A stretch of 64,000 nt of DNA from Pseudozyma flocculosa PF-1 (taxonomy: Eukaryota > Basidiomycota > Ustilaginomycetes > Ustilaginales > Ustilaginaceae): contig NW_006920870.1 of assembly GCF_000417875.1 (NCBI RefSeq), forward strand, positions 684,727-748,726. The letters are read 5' to 3'. This document shows, piece by piece, positions 1 to 12,400 of the stretch. Position numbers and translations under genes: made by a program. Position 1 is the first letter of the stretch. The number at the start of each line of letters is the position of its first letter. Below the pieces are notes generated by a model. The model was not told where the DNA came from, made no database searches, and worked only from the letters and a program-made list of their open reading frames with translations.

Positions 1-26
1 TTGTAGGTGCCTCTTTTTGTTCGTTC

Positions 27-53
27 NGGGGTTTTTTTTTTTTTTTTTTTTTC
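27..53. other. Ambiguous base and poly-T run near window edge
   Basis: One undetermined base lies at 27, followed by a G run and a run of about 22 T. A homopolymer next to an N points to low-quality sequence. No gene is seen in the first 211 bases apart from the 3' flank of the glutathione transferase gene. Confidence 0.7.
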
Positions 54-211
54 TTTTTCTGCTTTCTTCATACCCCTAGGCCTTGCCCGGCAGCCGGCTT
101 CGCTTCTTGCCTGTCACGAATTCATATTTGATTCTGTCAATGCCGACAGGCAAACAGGCAGTCACAAGTTGAACAAGCGGGTATCGATCAGAAAGGAGTG
201 CGATCGCGCTC

Positions 212-983
212 TCAGGCGTAGGCGTAGGGCCCGCCCTTTTCGAGTGCGCGCTTGTAGGCGGGACGGTTGTGGATGCGGTCGACGTAGGCCTTGACCGAAG
301 GGGCGAGGTTGTCGACGCGGCCGGAGAGGGCGGCCTCGAGGGGGAAGGCCATCTGGAAGTCGGCGGCGGTCTGCTCGGGGTGGCGAGGCGGGGGCGGGGA
401 CAGTCAGCGGGGCATACACGGCTGGGCCCGTCCGCACGGCGAGACTCACGGGGTTGCCGTCCTTGTCGCCTCCGGCGAGCCAGTCCTGACCGCCTGCGCG
501 CTTGTCGAGCTCGTTGCCGACAAAGGACATGTTGTTCATGATGTTGGGCCCGATAAAGGCGGACTCGACGCCGCCGACAATGGCGCGGGCAATGGGGCGT
601 ACGAAAAAGGGGGCCTGGGCGGGCACAAAGCTGAGGACGAGCCTCATGACGAGGGTGGGCATGAGGGATCCCTCTGCAAAGTGGCTCCAGAAGACGTCGT
701 CGTCGACCTTGTCGGCGTCGGTGGGTACGAAGCGGCCCTCGCCGTAGTGGCGGATGAGGTAGTCGACGATGGCGCCCGACTCGGCGACGACGCGGTTGGC
801 GCGGGCCGTGTCGGTGATGACGGGCGACTTGCCGAGCGGGTGGACGTCCCTGAGCTCCTTGGGCGCGAGCTTGTCGGCCCCGCGCTGGTAGTGCTTGATC
901 TCGTAGGGGATGCCCATCTCCTCGAGCAGCCAGAGGACGCGCTGCGAGCGCGAGTTGTTGAGGTGGTGCACGATGATGGTCAT
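212..983 (-). CDS. GTT1: Glutathione S-transferase, GTT1-like
   Basis: This predicted 230-residue enzyme would conjugate glutathione to electrophiles or reduce peroxides. The N-terminal thioredoxin-fold half starts MTIIVHHLNNSRSQRVLWLL and carries the 'HPLGKSPVI' segment with the cis-proline that binds glutathione. The motif '(N/H)SR..R(V/L)LWLL' with 'HPLG(K/R)SP' resembles yeast Gtt1, a membrane-associated GST. The C-terminal helical half contains 'TAADFQMAFPLEA', typical of GST C domains. I place one 79-bp intron at 371-449 (GTGAGT donor, CAG acceptor); splicing it joins 'DKDGNP' to 'TAADFQ' in frame and ends at a TGA at 212-214. Reading through the intron gives a proline/arginine-rich tail unlike any GST. 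The gene diverges from MAK11. Confidence 0.88.
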
Positions 984-1466
984 GGTGGCAGGTGCGGCGG
1001 GGTGCGATGCGGTGTTGAAGGGGTGGGGATGTCGTTGGTGCTCCTGGGTCCCTCTTATAGGCGCCGGTGATGGTGGTGACTGCCCTGGCCTCGCTGCAAC
1101 GATGCCGGTGTCGGGCTGGTGTTGATTCTTCCGGCGGAGACCGGGGGGCGGCGTCGAGTGGCACCGGCCTCGATGTTGGCCGGACGGCCCGCCGTCCCGC
1201 TTCTTTCAAAAAAGCGCGGGCGGGCCCCACGTATGCACGCCTGCGCAACCTCGCACGCCCAGGCCAGGTGGAGCAGCCAGCCGGGCCGACGTCTCTTGCC
1301 CGAATTCCGAGACCTTCGACTGTGATTTTTTTCCCTGGCCGCGCGGCGTGGGCCAGACTGGCCTGCCAAAACTTCTTCTCGCTTCCCCCCGGCCGTGCTT
1401 CTCTGGCCCCATCGACCACCTTCACCCGCTGCGCTCCCACCACTGCCACACAACGCACCGCCCACG
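984..1466. promoter_or_regulatory. Divergent intergenic region GTT1/MAK11
   Basis: These 483 bp separate the two divergent start codons and must hold both promoters. Pyrimidine-rich stretches precede the MAK11 start. No clear TATA box or other element is recognised. Confidence 0.5.
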
Positions 1467-3236
1467 ATGCCGGCACAAAAACGATCCAGACCCGCTCCGG
1501 GCAGCGCCTCGAGGGAGGCCCCCCAGCCCAAGGGCACCGCGTTCCGCAAGTCGGCCAAGAAGCAGCGCACCGACGACCAGCAGGACACGGCCTCGTCCAA
1601 GCCCAAGCCCAAGCCCAAGCCGCAGCCCCAGCGGCAACGGCCCAAGGACCAGCCCAAGCCCAAGACCAAGCACGAGTTCATCAAGGCCAAGCAGGAGGCC
1701 GCGAGAAGGGAAAAGGAGGCCGCCCAGGCCGCCGCCGACAAGGAAAAGCTCCAGCGGCAGCGCGACAAGGCAAAAGTCAAGGCGGCCAACAAGGCCAACA
1801 ACGCCGGACCGGCAAAGCTCGTCATCGTCCCACCGGCGCCCACGAGATCCTTCCATCTCATCGCCGGCTCCTACGAGAGGATCCTATATGGCCTGCAGGC
1901 CACTCTCGAGCCGACCTCGGATGCTGCCGCCGATGCGTCCGCCTCCGCCTCGTCCTCGTCCTCGTCTGGCGGCTTCACCGCGCAGCTCAAGCCCGTCTTC
2001 ACCTTCCCCGCCCACGTCTCGTCGATCCGAACCGTCGCCACCGCCGATTCCACGTCCAAGTGGCTCGCCACCGGCGGCACCGACGAGGTGGTCAAGGTCT
2101 GGGACCTGCGCAGGCGGAGAGAGGTCGGTCAGCTGACGGGACACGAGGGCACCATCACCTCGCTCACCTTTGCCTCCAAGACCTACCTCCTCACCACCAG
2201 CGCCGACTCCAACATTAACCTCTACCGCACCAGCGACTGGGCGCTCCTGCGCACGCTCAAGGGCCACATCGGCCGCATCAACTCGGCCGCGCCGCACCCC
2301 TCTGGCCGCCTCGCGCTCAGCGTCGGCTCGGACCGCACCATCCGCATGTGGGACCTGATGCGGGGCCGAGCCGCCGCCTCGACCAAGATCGGCATCGAGG
2401 CCGACCTGGTGCGCTGGGACACCAAGGGCCGCAGGTTCGCCGTGCTCGCCTACCGCCAGGCCATGGTCTTTAGCACCGATATGACCAAGATCGCAGAGGT
2501 GGAGGACTCGAAGCGCATCGGCGACATCCAGTTTGCCAGGGTCAGGGTCGGGGCGTCCAAGGAGGAGCACGAGCTGCTCTTTGCCGCTCTCGAGGATGGC
2601 ACGGTCAAGATCTACGACCTCGATGCCAAGGTGGCCGTCGACGAGGCCGCCAAGGAGGCCGAGGGCGGCAAGAAGGAGGAGAAGAAGAAGAAGGAGGCAC
2701 GGCAGGAGGACGACGCCGGGGAGAGCGGTGACGAGAGCGATGACGACGAGGAGGAGCAGGAGGACCTCACGCCACTCGTCGATGTCGGAAGGCTGGTCGG
2801 CCACAAGAACAGGTGAGTGTCGCAGCGTAAAGGCTCGGTGGGCTTGGTCGAGATCGACCCGTCGCTGATCCGCCCTTACTCATCATCTTCCGGCCGCTGT
2901 TACAGGGTCAAGGCCGTCTCGATTCTCCCCGTTGTGGTCCCGTCCGACGCCTCGGGCAAGGGCAAGGGCAAGGCCGAAGCATCCGTTCCCGCCTCGACCT
3001 GGGTCGCTTCTACGATTTCGTCTGACGGGTTCATTCGCGTCTTTGACCTGACGGCCGTCTGTGCCGCTCTCTCGCCTGCCTCGGCCGGCGCCAAGACGCT
3101 CGACGCCTACGCCGAGGGCCTCGTCTCGGTCGAGGCGATCGGCTCTTACAACACCAAGGGCACCAGGCTCACGTGCCTCTCCACGGTCGGCATCCCACAG
3201 TCGACGGCAAAGGCCAACGGCGACGACGGCGACGGT

Positions 3237-3267
<31 letters not shown>

Positions 3268-3596
3268 GTGCCGGTGCGGTGGTGATCGAGAGCGACGAAG
3301 ACGCCGTCGACGTCGACGGCATGGACGAAGATGAGTCGGACGGCGACGAAGGCGAGGTCGACGAGGCTGCCGAGGATGCCGAACTCAAGAGGCTGGAAAA
3401 GGCGCTCAAGGAGGCCCAGGCCAAGGGCCTCAAGCTCGAGGACCTCGAGGAGCTGCTCGAAGCCGCAGAGGCGCAGGGCAGCGACTTTGACCTCGACGAC
3501 GACGAGGAGTACGATGCCGGAGACAGTGATGACGACGAAGAGGTCGACGAGGTCGAGGACGAGGTCGAAGGTCCGGACGAGGGCGAGGAGGAGTAG
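1467..3596 (+). CDS. MAK11: WD40 ribosome-assembly factor Mak11 (PAK1IP1 family)
   Basis: The predicted protein is 678 residues. Mak11/PAK1IP1 proteins act in the nucleolus in 60S ribosomal subunit maturation. A lysine- and proline-rich head (residues about 1-115, nuclear-targeting in character) precedes WD40 repeats. Segments such as 'WLATGGTDEVVKVWDLR' and 'LALSVGSDRTIRMWDL' mark typical blades. The repeats continue after the intron with 'ISSDGFIRVFDL'. The C-terminus is strongly acidic (GAC/GAG runs near 3230-3350 and 3480-3590) with a helical segment between. One 93-bp intron at 2813-2905 restores '..HKNR-VKAVSILP'. The start chosen is the first ATG in frame followed by the basic head; an upstream in-frame ATG at 1395 would add 24 proline-rich residues. 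The assignment rests on repeat order and the conserved region around the intron. Confidence 0.85.
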
Positions 3597-4978
3597 GTTC
3601 TTCACCTCGAATAGCATGCCTCTGTCGAAGTCGATGCCCACGGACAGATGAGTTTTTCCAACTGCGACGCGCCGAGGCGGGGCCAGAGTGAGATTGAGGT
3701 GAGATGAGGGGCTGTGCACGTCGAGCAGATGTCGACGACGACGCCTGGTGCTCGAGATCTCGAGCCCCACCTCGGCCCGATGATTGGTGGCGATGGGCCA
3801 GCACACATCGGGTCCGGCACCGGGGCGGGCGGACCAGGTGTTGGCCAGCCATGCTTGCCAGAGAGCGCAGGATTTTCGTCTGCATTTTCGGTGCCTCAGT
3901 TTCTTCCGACGAGCTTCCCAACGCCTGCGTTCTTCCTCCAGCCGGCTCCTCACAGACCCTCTCTCCCTTGCGTCTTGGCGACGGCACCTGCTTGTCCCTC
4001 CCTAATCGACTTTTCTCGACGAGAGACAACGACGACGAGATTGACGAATTTGCGTGGGCCGTCAGTCCGCGAGTGCTCGTTTGGGCACTCGTCGGCTGCT
4101 GCCGTCGAGAAAGAGGCAGCCCAGCCTGCCGCTGCTGCAAGGTGGAAAAAGGGAGAACGGGCGATGCGATGCGAGGAGAGGGTACAGGCGACCAGGCAAG
4201 GCAGGCCAAGGCAAGGCAGGCGATCGTACGTCCGAGCCGCGTGCGTGGACGTACAGTACAGGACTCGCACCCTGGCGCTCACGGCGGTCGGCAGCCATCC
4301 CGAGGTTTCGAGGGTACCCACGCCATTCTCCCATCGCCGAGCCCCAGTCTGCAATGCGCTCAGACATTCTCGCTGACCTGGGCTGGCAGAGCAGCGTGCT
4401 GCTGGCCACGTTGTACCGGGCCCATGACAGCTGGAATCTGCCGCAGACTGGGCGCCGTCCGACTACACGTACCTCTGGCCGTCACCCCGAGCGAGGGCTC
4501 CTTTGAAGCGCCTCTCGAGCATGGCACCGGACCCGGCTCGAAACCAGCTCGACCGATAGACAAGCAGCACCGGTACCGTCGTCGCAGTCAGAGCACCATT
4601 CTTATTGGCTTCAGGGTCGCACGGCCCAGCAAGTAGAATTGCAATTGTCTTGCCATGAATTGCCGTCACGGCGACCAAGGACGCGCGAGCTGTAGTCTCT
4701 GCCCGAGGCTGTCTGCATTGGCGCAGAAGACTTCTCACGGCGGGCGAGGCACAATGCTCGACAACGAGCACAGGGTCGTTGGCGGCAAAGGCCCTGCTCC
4801 CAGGCCATCTTACCCTTGAGCATGCCTGCTGGCGGGTGCAATACGACAGAACTGCTCAAGCGGCTGAGGAGGATTGGATTGCGAAGTGGCCAGAGTGAGA
4901 GAAGTCGAGGCGAGGATGGTGCCGTCAGGTGGGCTACCCGGCCCTGCTTGCTCGCTGGTCACGCTCTCGGCCTAGCGG

Positions 4979-5004
4979 TCTGTCTGTCTGTCTGTCTGTC
5001 TGTC
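4979..5004. repeat. (TGTC)n microsatellite
   Basis: About six tandem TGTC units lie in the gene-poor interval upstream of the RA-PH gene. Confidence 0.9.
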
Positions 5005-5157
5005 GCCTGTCGTCTGGGCGATGGTCTGCATCTGGCAGACGGACGTACGGATGGAGGGAGAGTCTGGAGGACGGCATGGATGGCGTGCCGTAGCGTGCGT
5101 ACGTCGTACGTGAACCAGGTGCCGACGAGGAGCGCTGGCACCCTAGCCTGGCCTAAC

Positions 5158-5183
5158 CTGCTGGCTGGCTGGCTGGCTGGCTG
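5158..5183. repeat. (CTGG)n microsatellite
   Basis: About six tandem CTGG units are followed by further CAGG/CCTG-rich sequence as far as about 5400. Confidence 0.9.
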
Positions 5184-6388
5184 CCCAGCCCGTGCGTGCG
5201 TGCTGAGCTAGCGCCCTCTCCGCGCACCGTCGATCTCGTCGGCTGGAGGCGCGGGCGCGGGCGCAGGCGCAAGCAGCAGGTGGCAGGGTGCAGCTCGCCT
5301 AGGCAGGCCAGGAGGCAAGGCAGCAGCAGCAGCTACAGTGCTAGTATGCTAGGCCAGGCCAGGCAGGCAGGCAGGCCCTGGTACCCGTCGGTAGGCCTGC
5401 CTAGGGGCAGCCGTGGGTGGCTTGGTGCCGCCGTGGGCCTGGGTTGAGCTTGGCTGCCCCTCTGACCTTCTGGCCCGCCTGCTTTCTTCCTCGCCCGCTC
5501 GCCTGTGGGCCGTTAGGCTGGCAGCTTGCTTGGCGTCGCGCGCCGCGCTCAAACCTCCTCGCTGCAGCGTCCCCTCTCCTAGCTTCAGGCTACAGGCTAC
5601 GGCTACAGGCTACAGGCAGGCGAGAGCACGGCACACTCTGCCATCCTGCTGCTGCCTGCTTGCAGCCCTCCTGCCACCTGCCCGCCTGTCCTCCTAAAGT
5701 CACACATACGTCTACGGCCGCCCACCCACGACTTCCCTCTCTTCGCCATCGCCCACCACCCACTCGCGTCGTCTGCGGCAGGCGCACACATACGCTCCAC
5801 TCCACGACCACCGTCGCGACCGCCAACACCATCCTCACTGCGACGGCCGTCGACCCACCTCTCGGACCGTCCCCACCCTCGGCCAGGCTGCGCTCGCGAT
5901 GCCCACCCCTTCGCCTCGTGGACACCATTGAGTATTCCCTTCCCGCTGCTTTTCGACCTCGTCCCTTCAACCTCTGCCGTACGACGCTCGCCCTCCGCCA
6001 GCAAAGATCGGCTCTCGACGCCCCTGCTCTGGATTGACCCTCGCTCGACCCTCTGAAAAGCCACCCACCCGTACTTTGCCTCTCGAAGAGGACAAGGACG
6101 TTTCCGTGGATCCAATACAACGCACCTCGGAACTCCTCTTACGACCGACCGCTCGAACCCCGGCTATCTTCTCGTCGAGTCGATACCACGATCCTTCTAC
6201 GCCGCTCGCCTCGCTGTGATTACGCTGAGCCTGTGCCATCCAGCTTCGAACCCGATCTCGACGTCGACTCGGCCGCTGCCCTCGCCCTGCTGCCATCGCG
6301 ATCTGCTCCGAAACCGCGTCGTCTCGTCTCGTGTCCTGCCACGGAGACTCTGAGCCCATCGACGCCGTCCCTGATACCGGACAGAGGG

Positions 6389-6474
6389 GTGAGTTGCCTC
6401 TAGCGGATCCTGGACCTGGCCACAGACAGAGCCCAGACTGACCTGCCCGCGCTGTGGCCTCCGCTCCCTCGCAG
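6389..6474 (+). other. Probable 5'-UTR intron of the RA-PH gene
   Basis: An 86-bp stretch runs from GTGAGT to GCAG, with CTGAC sequences inside, and ends 11 bases before the RA-PH start codon. It has the same splice signals as the coding introns in this window. RNA reads would decide it. Confidence 0.5.
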
Positions 6475-6485
6475 ACGGTACGACG

Positions 6486-9400
6486 ATGGCTTCGGCGATT
6501 CCCAGCTCGTCGAGCCAGTCCAGCGCTCTATCTCTTGCAGATTCGGCGGATGACGAGCTCTTTGAATTCCCCCAGCCGCCGCCTCGTATCCAGGGCAAGG
6601 ACGTCCTGCTCTCGAGACCCTCGCTGCCGGCGTTGCGAACGGCCTACACATCCCTCAGCCCAGGCACGGGGGACCTGGTTGAAAAGAGGCCTTCCGTGCC
6701 GTTTCGGGACCATGGCCATGCACCGGGCTCGACCTTGCAGAGCATCCGGCTGGCGTCGAGCCACAAGGACATTGCGATGGAAGGCAGCTCTGTCTGGGAC
6801 TTTTACAGTCCGGCCGTCAGCGACGCCAACAGCGCCGACACGGATCACAGCGGCATCAGCCTGGCCCCCTCGCTGAGCTCGGACGCTGAGACGCACGGTC
6901 CTCTGACACCGGGGACGCCCAACTCGAGCGGATCCGGCTGGCGGCCAAAGGAGCTCAACCTCGTACGCAGACGGGAGAGGGCCATTTCGGGCGAGGCGAG
7001 CATGCCGTCGTACCATGCGTCTCGCTCTTGGCAGTCGGCCGCCGAGCGGAACCAGACCGTCGGGCTTGGCATCGCCGCTCCGCTAACGACACCGGCCAGC
7101 GCATTCCCCGCCTACCGCGCCGCACCTATGGGCCGAGGCCGCGGTTCTGTCGGTGCCGCTGCGGCTCCAAACGGGTCTGGACCGAGAGATCTGCTACTGT
7201 GCAGCTCAGGGCCCCTGCCTTCGACGAAACGCTTCCAGGGCCCGATGGCCAGGTCGAGGGAGAACTCGTTCAGCTCGGCCCTCGGCGGTAACGAGCTGTC
7301 CAAGGGCTGGACAGGGCCCCTGCCCGTCCTGCCCAGCACGCCTGCCTTTACCTCGGTGCCGCCACATAGCTTCGAGTCGGAGCCATCGACGAGAGCAAAC
7401 AGCATCACCGCCGAAGAGTTTGTGGCCCGCGTGGCGTCGCAATCGGACATGCACCCGTTCTGGGCCGCGTCGGGCGAATCGCACATTGAGCGAGGCCTCA
7501 GCGCCGACTGGCTGTCGGCCGGATCCGGCTACGATCCAGACCAGCCACCGCTGAGCGCAGTGTCGACCACCACATTCGACCATCGAGGACTTGACGAAGA
7601 CTCTGCCCCGTACGATCATGGCTACGGCGACGGCACGCCTTGGCCCCGCGTCGATTCGCCTCAATCAGGTCCCTCGCAGCTTGGCCCGGTCTCGTCTGGC
7701 TTTTCGCAGGCCATCTCTCAGCCTTTCTCCAAGAGGAGGGCGCCTCCGGCTCGCCTGGTACTGGACAGGTCGCCCAGGACCGACCGAGGCGAGGCCTCGC
7801 CGTCCTCCGCTGCCAACACGGTCACGTCGGCTCGGCCAGACATCGAGCGAGAGGCGATCGCGGGCCAGACTACGGCATCTTCCGGCTCTGCCTCTTCAGG
7901 ACCGAAAGGGCCCATGATCGTCCTCGACCCAACGCAGTCGGACGAAGAGGAGACAGACAGGTTCGATGAGCCTCTCAAGACGGCGTTCTACGATTTCGAG
8001 ACGTCAGACTCGGGTTCAGAGGCGGAAAGCGGCGCAGACCTCGATGCCTTTCCGGAACCGATCCGGCGGAACACGCCTGGAGTCGCAGAAGCCGCCGAGT
8101 CGTCGGCGCGAGACGTCGACGCGGAGCTGCCGCCAAACGAGGATTCGCGGCCATCTACGGCGACCGCTGATCGACCGTCGAGCGCTCATTTTATCGCACG
8201 TGTCGAGAACCGGCTCGACGAGGCCGATCGCAAGGCCGAGGCCGGATCGAAGGGCTTCTTGGAGTGCGAGCAAGCAAAGGGAATGCCAACGGAGCTTCTG
8301 GAGGACGAAGACGGCGTGGACCTTTCCGGCGAGGAGCGGATCTTGCCGAACGAGCCACTCTCCGCGGTCGAGGCCGACGAAATGCTCCAGGCCGCAGAGA
8401 TGCGAGATGAGCTCCAGCAGCTGCCCGGCGACAAGCAGCAGGGCCTCGACGACCCTGCCTGGGCAGCTTCCAAGTCGCTCTCGAGGCTCTCACAATGGAT
8501 GCAGCAGCCAGAGTCTCGCACGGCCTTTCGGGTCTCGATCTTTGCGCCAGACGCGACCTCACCCACCGAGATCGGCGGCAAAAGCTTCGCCGACCTGTTT
8601 GTCGATCCCAAAGACACGACCGGCTTCGCCCCAGAGCAGGATCTGCCGCGGGGGTCGGGCCCCTCCGCTGAAGGGGCCTACGACAGCCCGACGGATCCTG
8701 GGCAGGGGAGGACGTTCGCTGTCGAGCAGCGGAGGGCAGAGCTCCTCAGGATGCTCGACTGCGGCCATGACCTGGCGAAGGCCGATCCCACCGCGGAGGG
8801 GCTGTCGGAGGAGCCTACCGCGGGCAGGGATGAGCAGAAGCTGCCTCCGCTCCAGTTCGCCATCAACAACCTGCCGGCCATGTCGAGCGGCATCCTCTCG
8901 GCGCCAGCCACTGTCAACATCGACCAGCACCCCGCATCCTTTGCCTCGTCCCTGAGGATGGGCGAGAGGGCTGCCAACCAGGGTATGAGCAGCCGCTGGA
9001 GCTCCGGCTCGGAATCCGACGGCGCCTCGGTCGCCTCGGGGAAGAGCGTCCGGCGCAAGTCCGCGTCCAAGAATGGAAAGAAGCTGTCGCTCTCGACGAA
9101 GCGCAAGAGCGGCTCGGCCGCGGCCAATCGCGAAAGCCTTGGCCGTCCGGCCCTCAGCTCACCCGCTCTATCTGATGCTGGGCCCGGCTTCGCGAGTGCC
9201 TCAAAGGCCCGCCTCTCGAGCCAGAGCAAGTCGCTCTCCGCCGCCGGCGGCAAGAAGTCGCTGCTCTCTTCCTGGGCCGGCAAGAAAAGAAAGGAGCTGC
9301 CCGAGGCCTGGAGAGCCTCGCGGGGCGGCTCGCAGGTCTCGACGCCCGGTTCCACGACGGTTCCGTCCAGCCCCGCATCGGACGATCGCCACGCCTTTCC

Positions 9401-12400
9401 GTTCCCGCGCGTGGAAGCCTCGGTGGCGATGGCGGCAGCCGAGAACGCCAAGGCCCCCAGAGCGACGATGGCGCCGCCGCCGCCGCCGAGGGAGCCCAGC
9501 CCACCTCCAACACGGACAATGACTACCCAGCAGATCCTCGAGCAGGCGCGGAACAATGTCTGGCCAGAGAGGTACGGCGCAAGGGCAATGGCGATGCGAG
9601 AGCCGTTGCTCCGAGATCAGATCTCGGTGCCGGTGCTGCAGGATGACCAGGATGCTTACCGAGCCGCGCTACAGCCGCACAGGGCCGCGCCGAGTGCACA
9701 GGCGGCGGCGGCAGCAGCAGCGGCGGCTTCCTCCTCGTCGACATCGGCCAGGGACATTCTCAGCGAAATCAGCGAACTGGATCGCGGCAGGCCCTCAATC
9801 AGCTCGGTGCAAAAGAGCCTGCCTCCATTGCCATCGCAAGAGGCGCAGGGGGCCGATGCTGCGGATCCCCGAAGCAGCCTGTCGTCCCGCACCTCCTCGC
9901 ATCGCCTGCAGAGCATGGCCAGTTCCCTACTGCCGCCGAGGAACCTGCGGCACGCCCGACAGGCTTCTTCGATGTCGTTCGGTGCCGGCCAGCAGCAGCG
10001 AGCGCCGGGAGACGGAAACAAGGTTGCCGTAGCCACACGGCCCAGGCAGATGTCGATTGCCACTGCCTGCGAAGCAGATGTCGAGAAAGGGAGCGCTGGC
10101 TCGGCCAGTCCTGCTAGTTCGGCGGACGCCACGCCGCGCAATCGTCCTGGTGACCTTCCAGAGACACAGCTGCCCAATCCGGCCGTCGACGGTCCTGGCA
10201 GCGACAGCGCGAGTGCCCGACCGAATTGCCCGAAGGCGGATGTCGAGACGCAGACCGGCAATGCCGCGGGGTTCTCCGGAGTCGGCGAGGATCAGCACGC
10301 GCCCGCTGGCAAGACGACGATCGGAAGGCGCAAGGCCAAAGCAAGAAAGGTCCGAGCGATCGGGCTTTCTCGCGACGACTGGCCACACCGCACTTCGATG
10401 ACCGATTATGGTCGCGCCTGGCTTCGGGAGCAAGGTTCGCGCGCCTTTGATGCGCTGGACGCCGAGAGAATCGCCTTCGTGCAAACGCTGAGCGCGTCCG
10501 GTGCTGGGCGGTCGAGGAGCCGTGTCAAGATCTCGGAAAGCCGACGAGAGGCTTCGACTGGGTCTGACGGCGGAAGCGGCAGCGAAGACACCGACGACTA
10601 CGGCTCGAGCGACGGAGGAGGCGGCGGAGGCGTCGGCGGAGGGGCGGGAGGTGGTCATCCTGGCGATGATGGAGACGACGACGACAGCGATGACGACGAG
10701 CGATCGGACGATGACGATGACGACGAGGACGACGATGATGACGACGAGGACGAGGACGACGACATCAGCACCGAGGAAGAGTCGGAAGACGACTATGGCA
10801 ATGCCGAGGACGAGGACCGTGCCGCGAGACGCGCAAATGGCACAAGCGGGCCGCTGGCGGACAGTTCAACGGCGGCCGGCAACGACAGCGATTCGTCCGA
10901 TGACCGTCCCCTCGGCGAACTGGTCCAGGACCCCCAAGCGCTTCAGCGTGCCCTTCGGGAACAGGAGCGCCGCAAGCACATCGAGAGCAGCCGTACCGCG
11001 CTCGAGAACGGACCCGCGCGCGCCACTTCGCAGCGGACGCTCAAGAAGATGGCCGCCAAGGCTGCGCGGCAGAAGGCCATGATGCAACTGCAAGAAGCCC
11101 AGCCCAACGGTGGAGAGTCGTCGGAGGCCTCGATGGACCTCGCCGATCTGACGAGGCGCCTGATGCGAGTGCAGAGCCGGCGCGCAGCAGCGCCCTCGCA
11201 TCCCGCGATCCCAGATCCGGCCGCCGCTGCCGGGTTTGCACCCACATTGACCTCGAGCACAGATTCGGATCGACCGTTGGGCACCGGCGCCCTGTCGAGG
11301 GCGCGCTCGATGAACCGTCCTCAGGCCGATGACGCCGGCGTGCTTCGAGGCAAGAGCCTACGGACCCGGCCTTCTGAATCGGGCATGCAGGCAAAGAGCC
11401 GGGGCCCCTCTGGAGGTCCTGTCATGCCCGGCCCGGCTCCAAACCTGCCCAACAACGCCGCAGCTACGGTGGCGGCCGCCCAGAAGGCGTTGACAGCCGC
11501 CCAGGCGAATCCGACGGCGGCGAACCGCGCGCATGCCAAGGCGATGGCTGCGGCTGCGACGGCTGCGATGGAGGTCCTGACGCGTCCGAAGCGATCGGCG
11601 ACCCTGGCCGGCGCATCTGCGCCGTACGATGCCAGCGCTGTGCCCGCCCTTGCCGTTGCAGCTCCGCCGAACGCCGGTGCGAACCTCGTCAGGCATCGCA
11701 CAGAGGTCCGTCCCGCCGGTCGCGGCGACCCTCGCCGGCCCTCGCACCCTGCCACGTCGATGCCGCCCTTTGTCGCCCCTGGTGCAGAGGCCCTCGCCGC
11801 TGCGGCTGCAGAGGGTGGCATGTCGCCGGAGGGCGTCTCCCCTGCCCTCGTCGGCAATCGGCCGAGGGCGGCGTCGCGGGCACGAGCACATCTACCCAGC
11901 GTTAACACGGCTGTCGCTCCTCCGGTTCCCGAACTCAACCGCCTGGTCTCTCCGATGCTCAGGTCGCCGGGCCTGTCGTCTCCGCTCACGCCCAGTTCGG
12001 CCACTTTTGCCTCTCAGCAGCAGCACTTCGGGCAGCGCGCCGCCGACTCGACCGACAACGAAGCCTTGCGAGACGGCTTCCACGCAGCGGCAGCGGCCGC
12101 AGTGTCGCCGAGCGCCGACGAGTCGGGCGGGCGTCCCTCGTTTTCGGGAGTCATTCCGCCGCGCATGTCGTCGTCGTCGCCGGCAAGCTCGCCCGTGGCT
12201 CCGCCGGTCAGCCTGAGCAACGAGCCGAGCGTCGTCGCCTCGCACCGAGCGCGGTACAAGGTGTACATCATGAACAAGCAGCGCTTCACCATGGCCGAGA
12301 TTGCACCGACGGCGCGGGCGAGGGAGCTGGTGCTCGACGTTATCGAGCGGGAGCAGGTGGCGCTCGACGAGAGCAAGGGCGGCTGGGTCGTGTTTGACTG

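Larger units (their letters stand above)
3597..6388. other. Long gene-poor interval
   Basis: No reading frame here has convincing codon bias, splice-able exons or a recognisable domain on either strand. The interval contains tetranucleotide runs and, from about 5700 on, pyrimidine-rich sequence that is probably the promoter and 5' leader of the RA-PH gene. A non-coding transcript cannot be excluded. Confidence 0.5.

Noticed and set aside
3704..4636. Plus-strand frames downstream of MAK11
   Set aside because: Codon third positions show no bias, neither a domain nor splice-supported exons were found, and several frames overlap equally.
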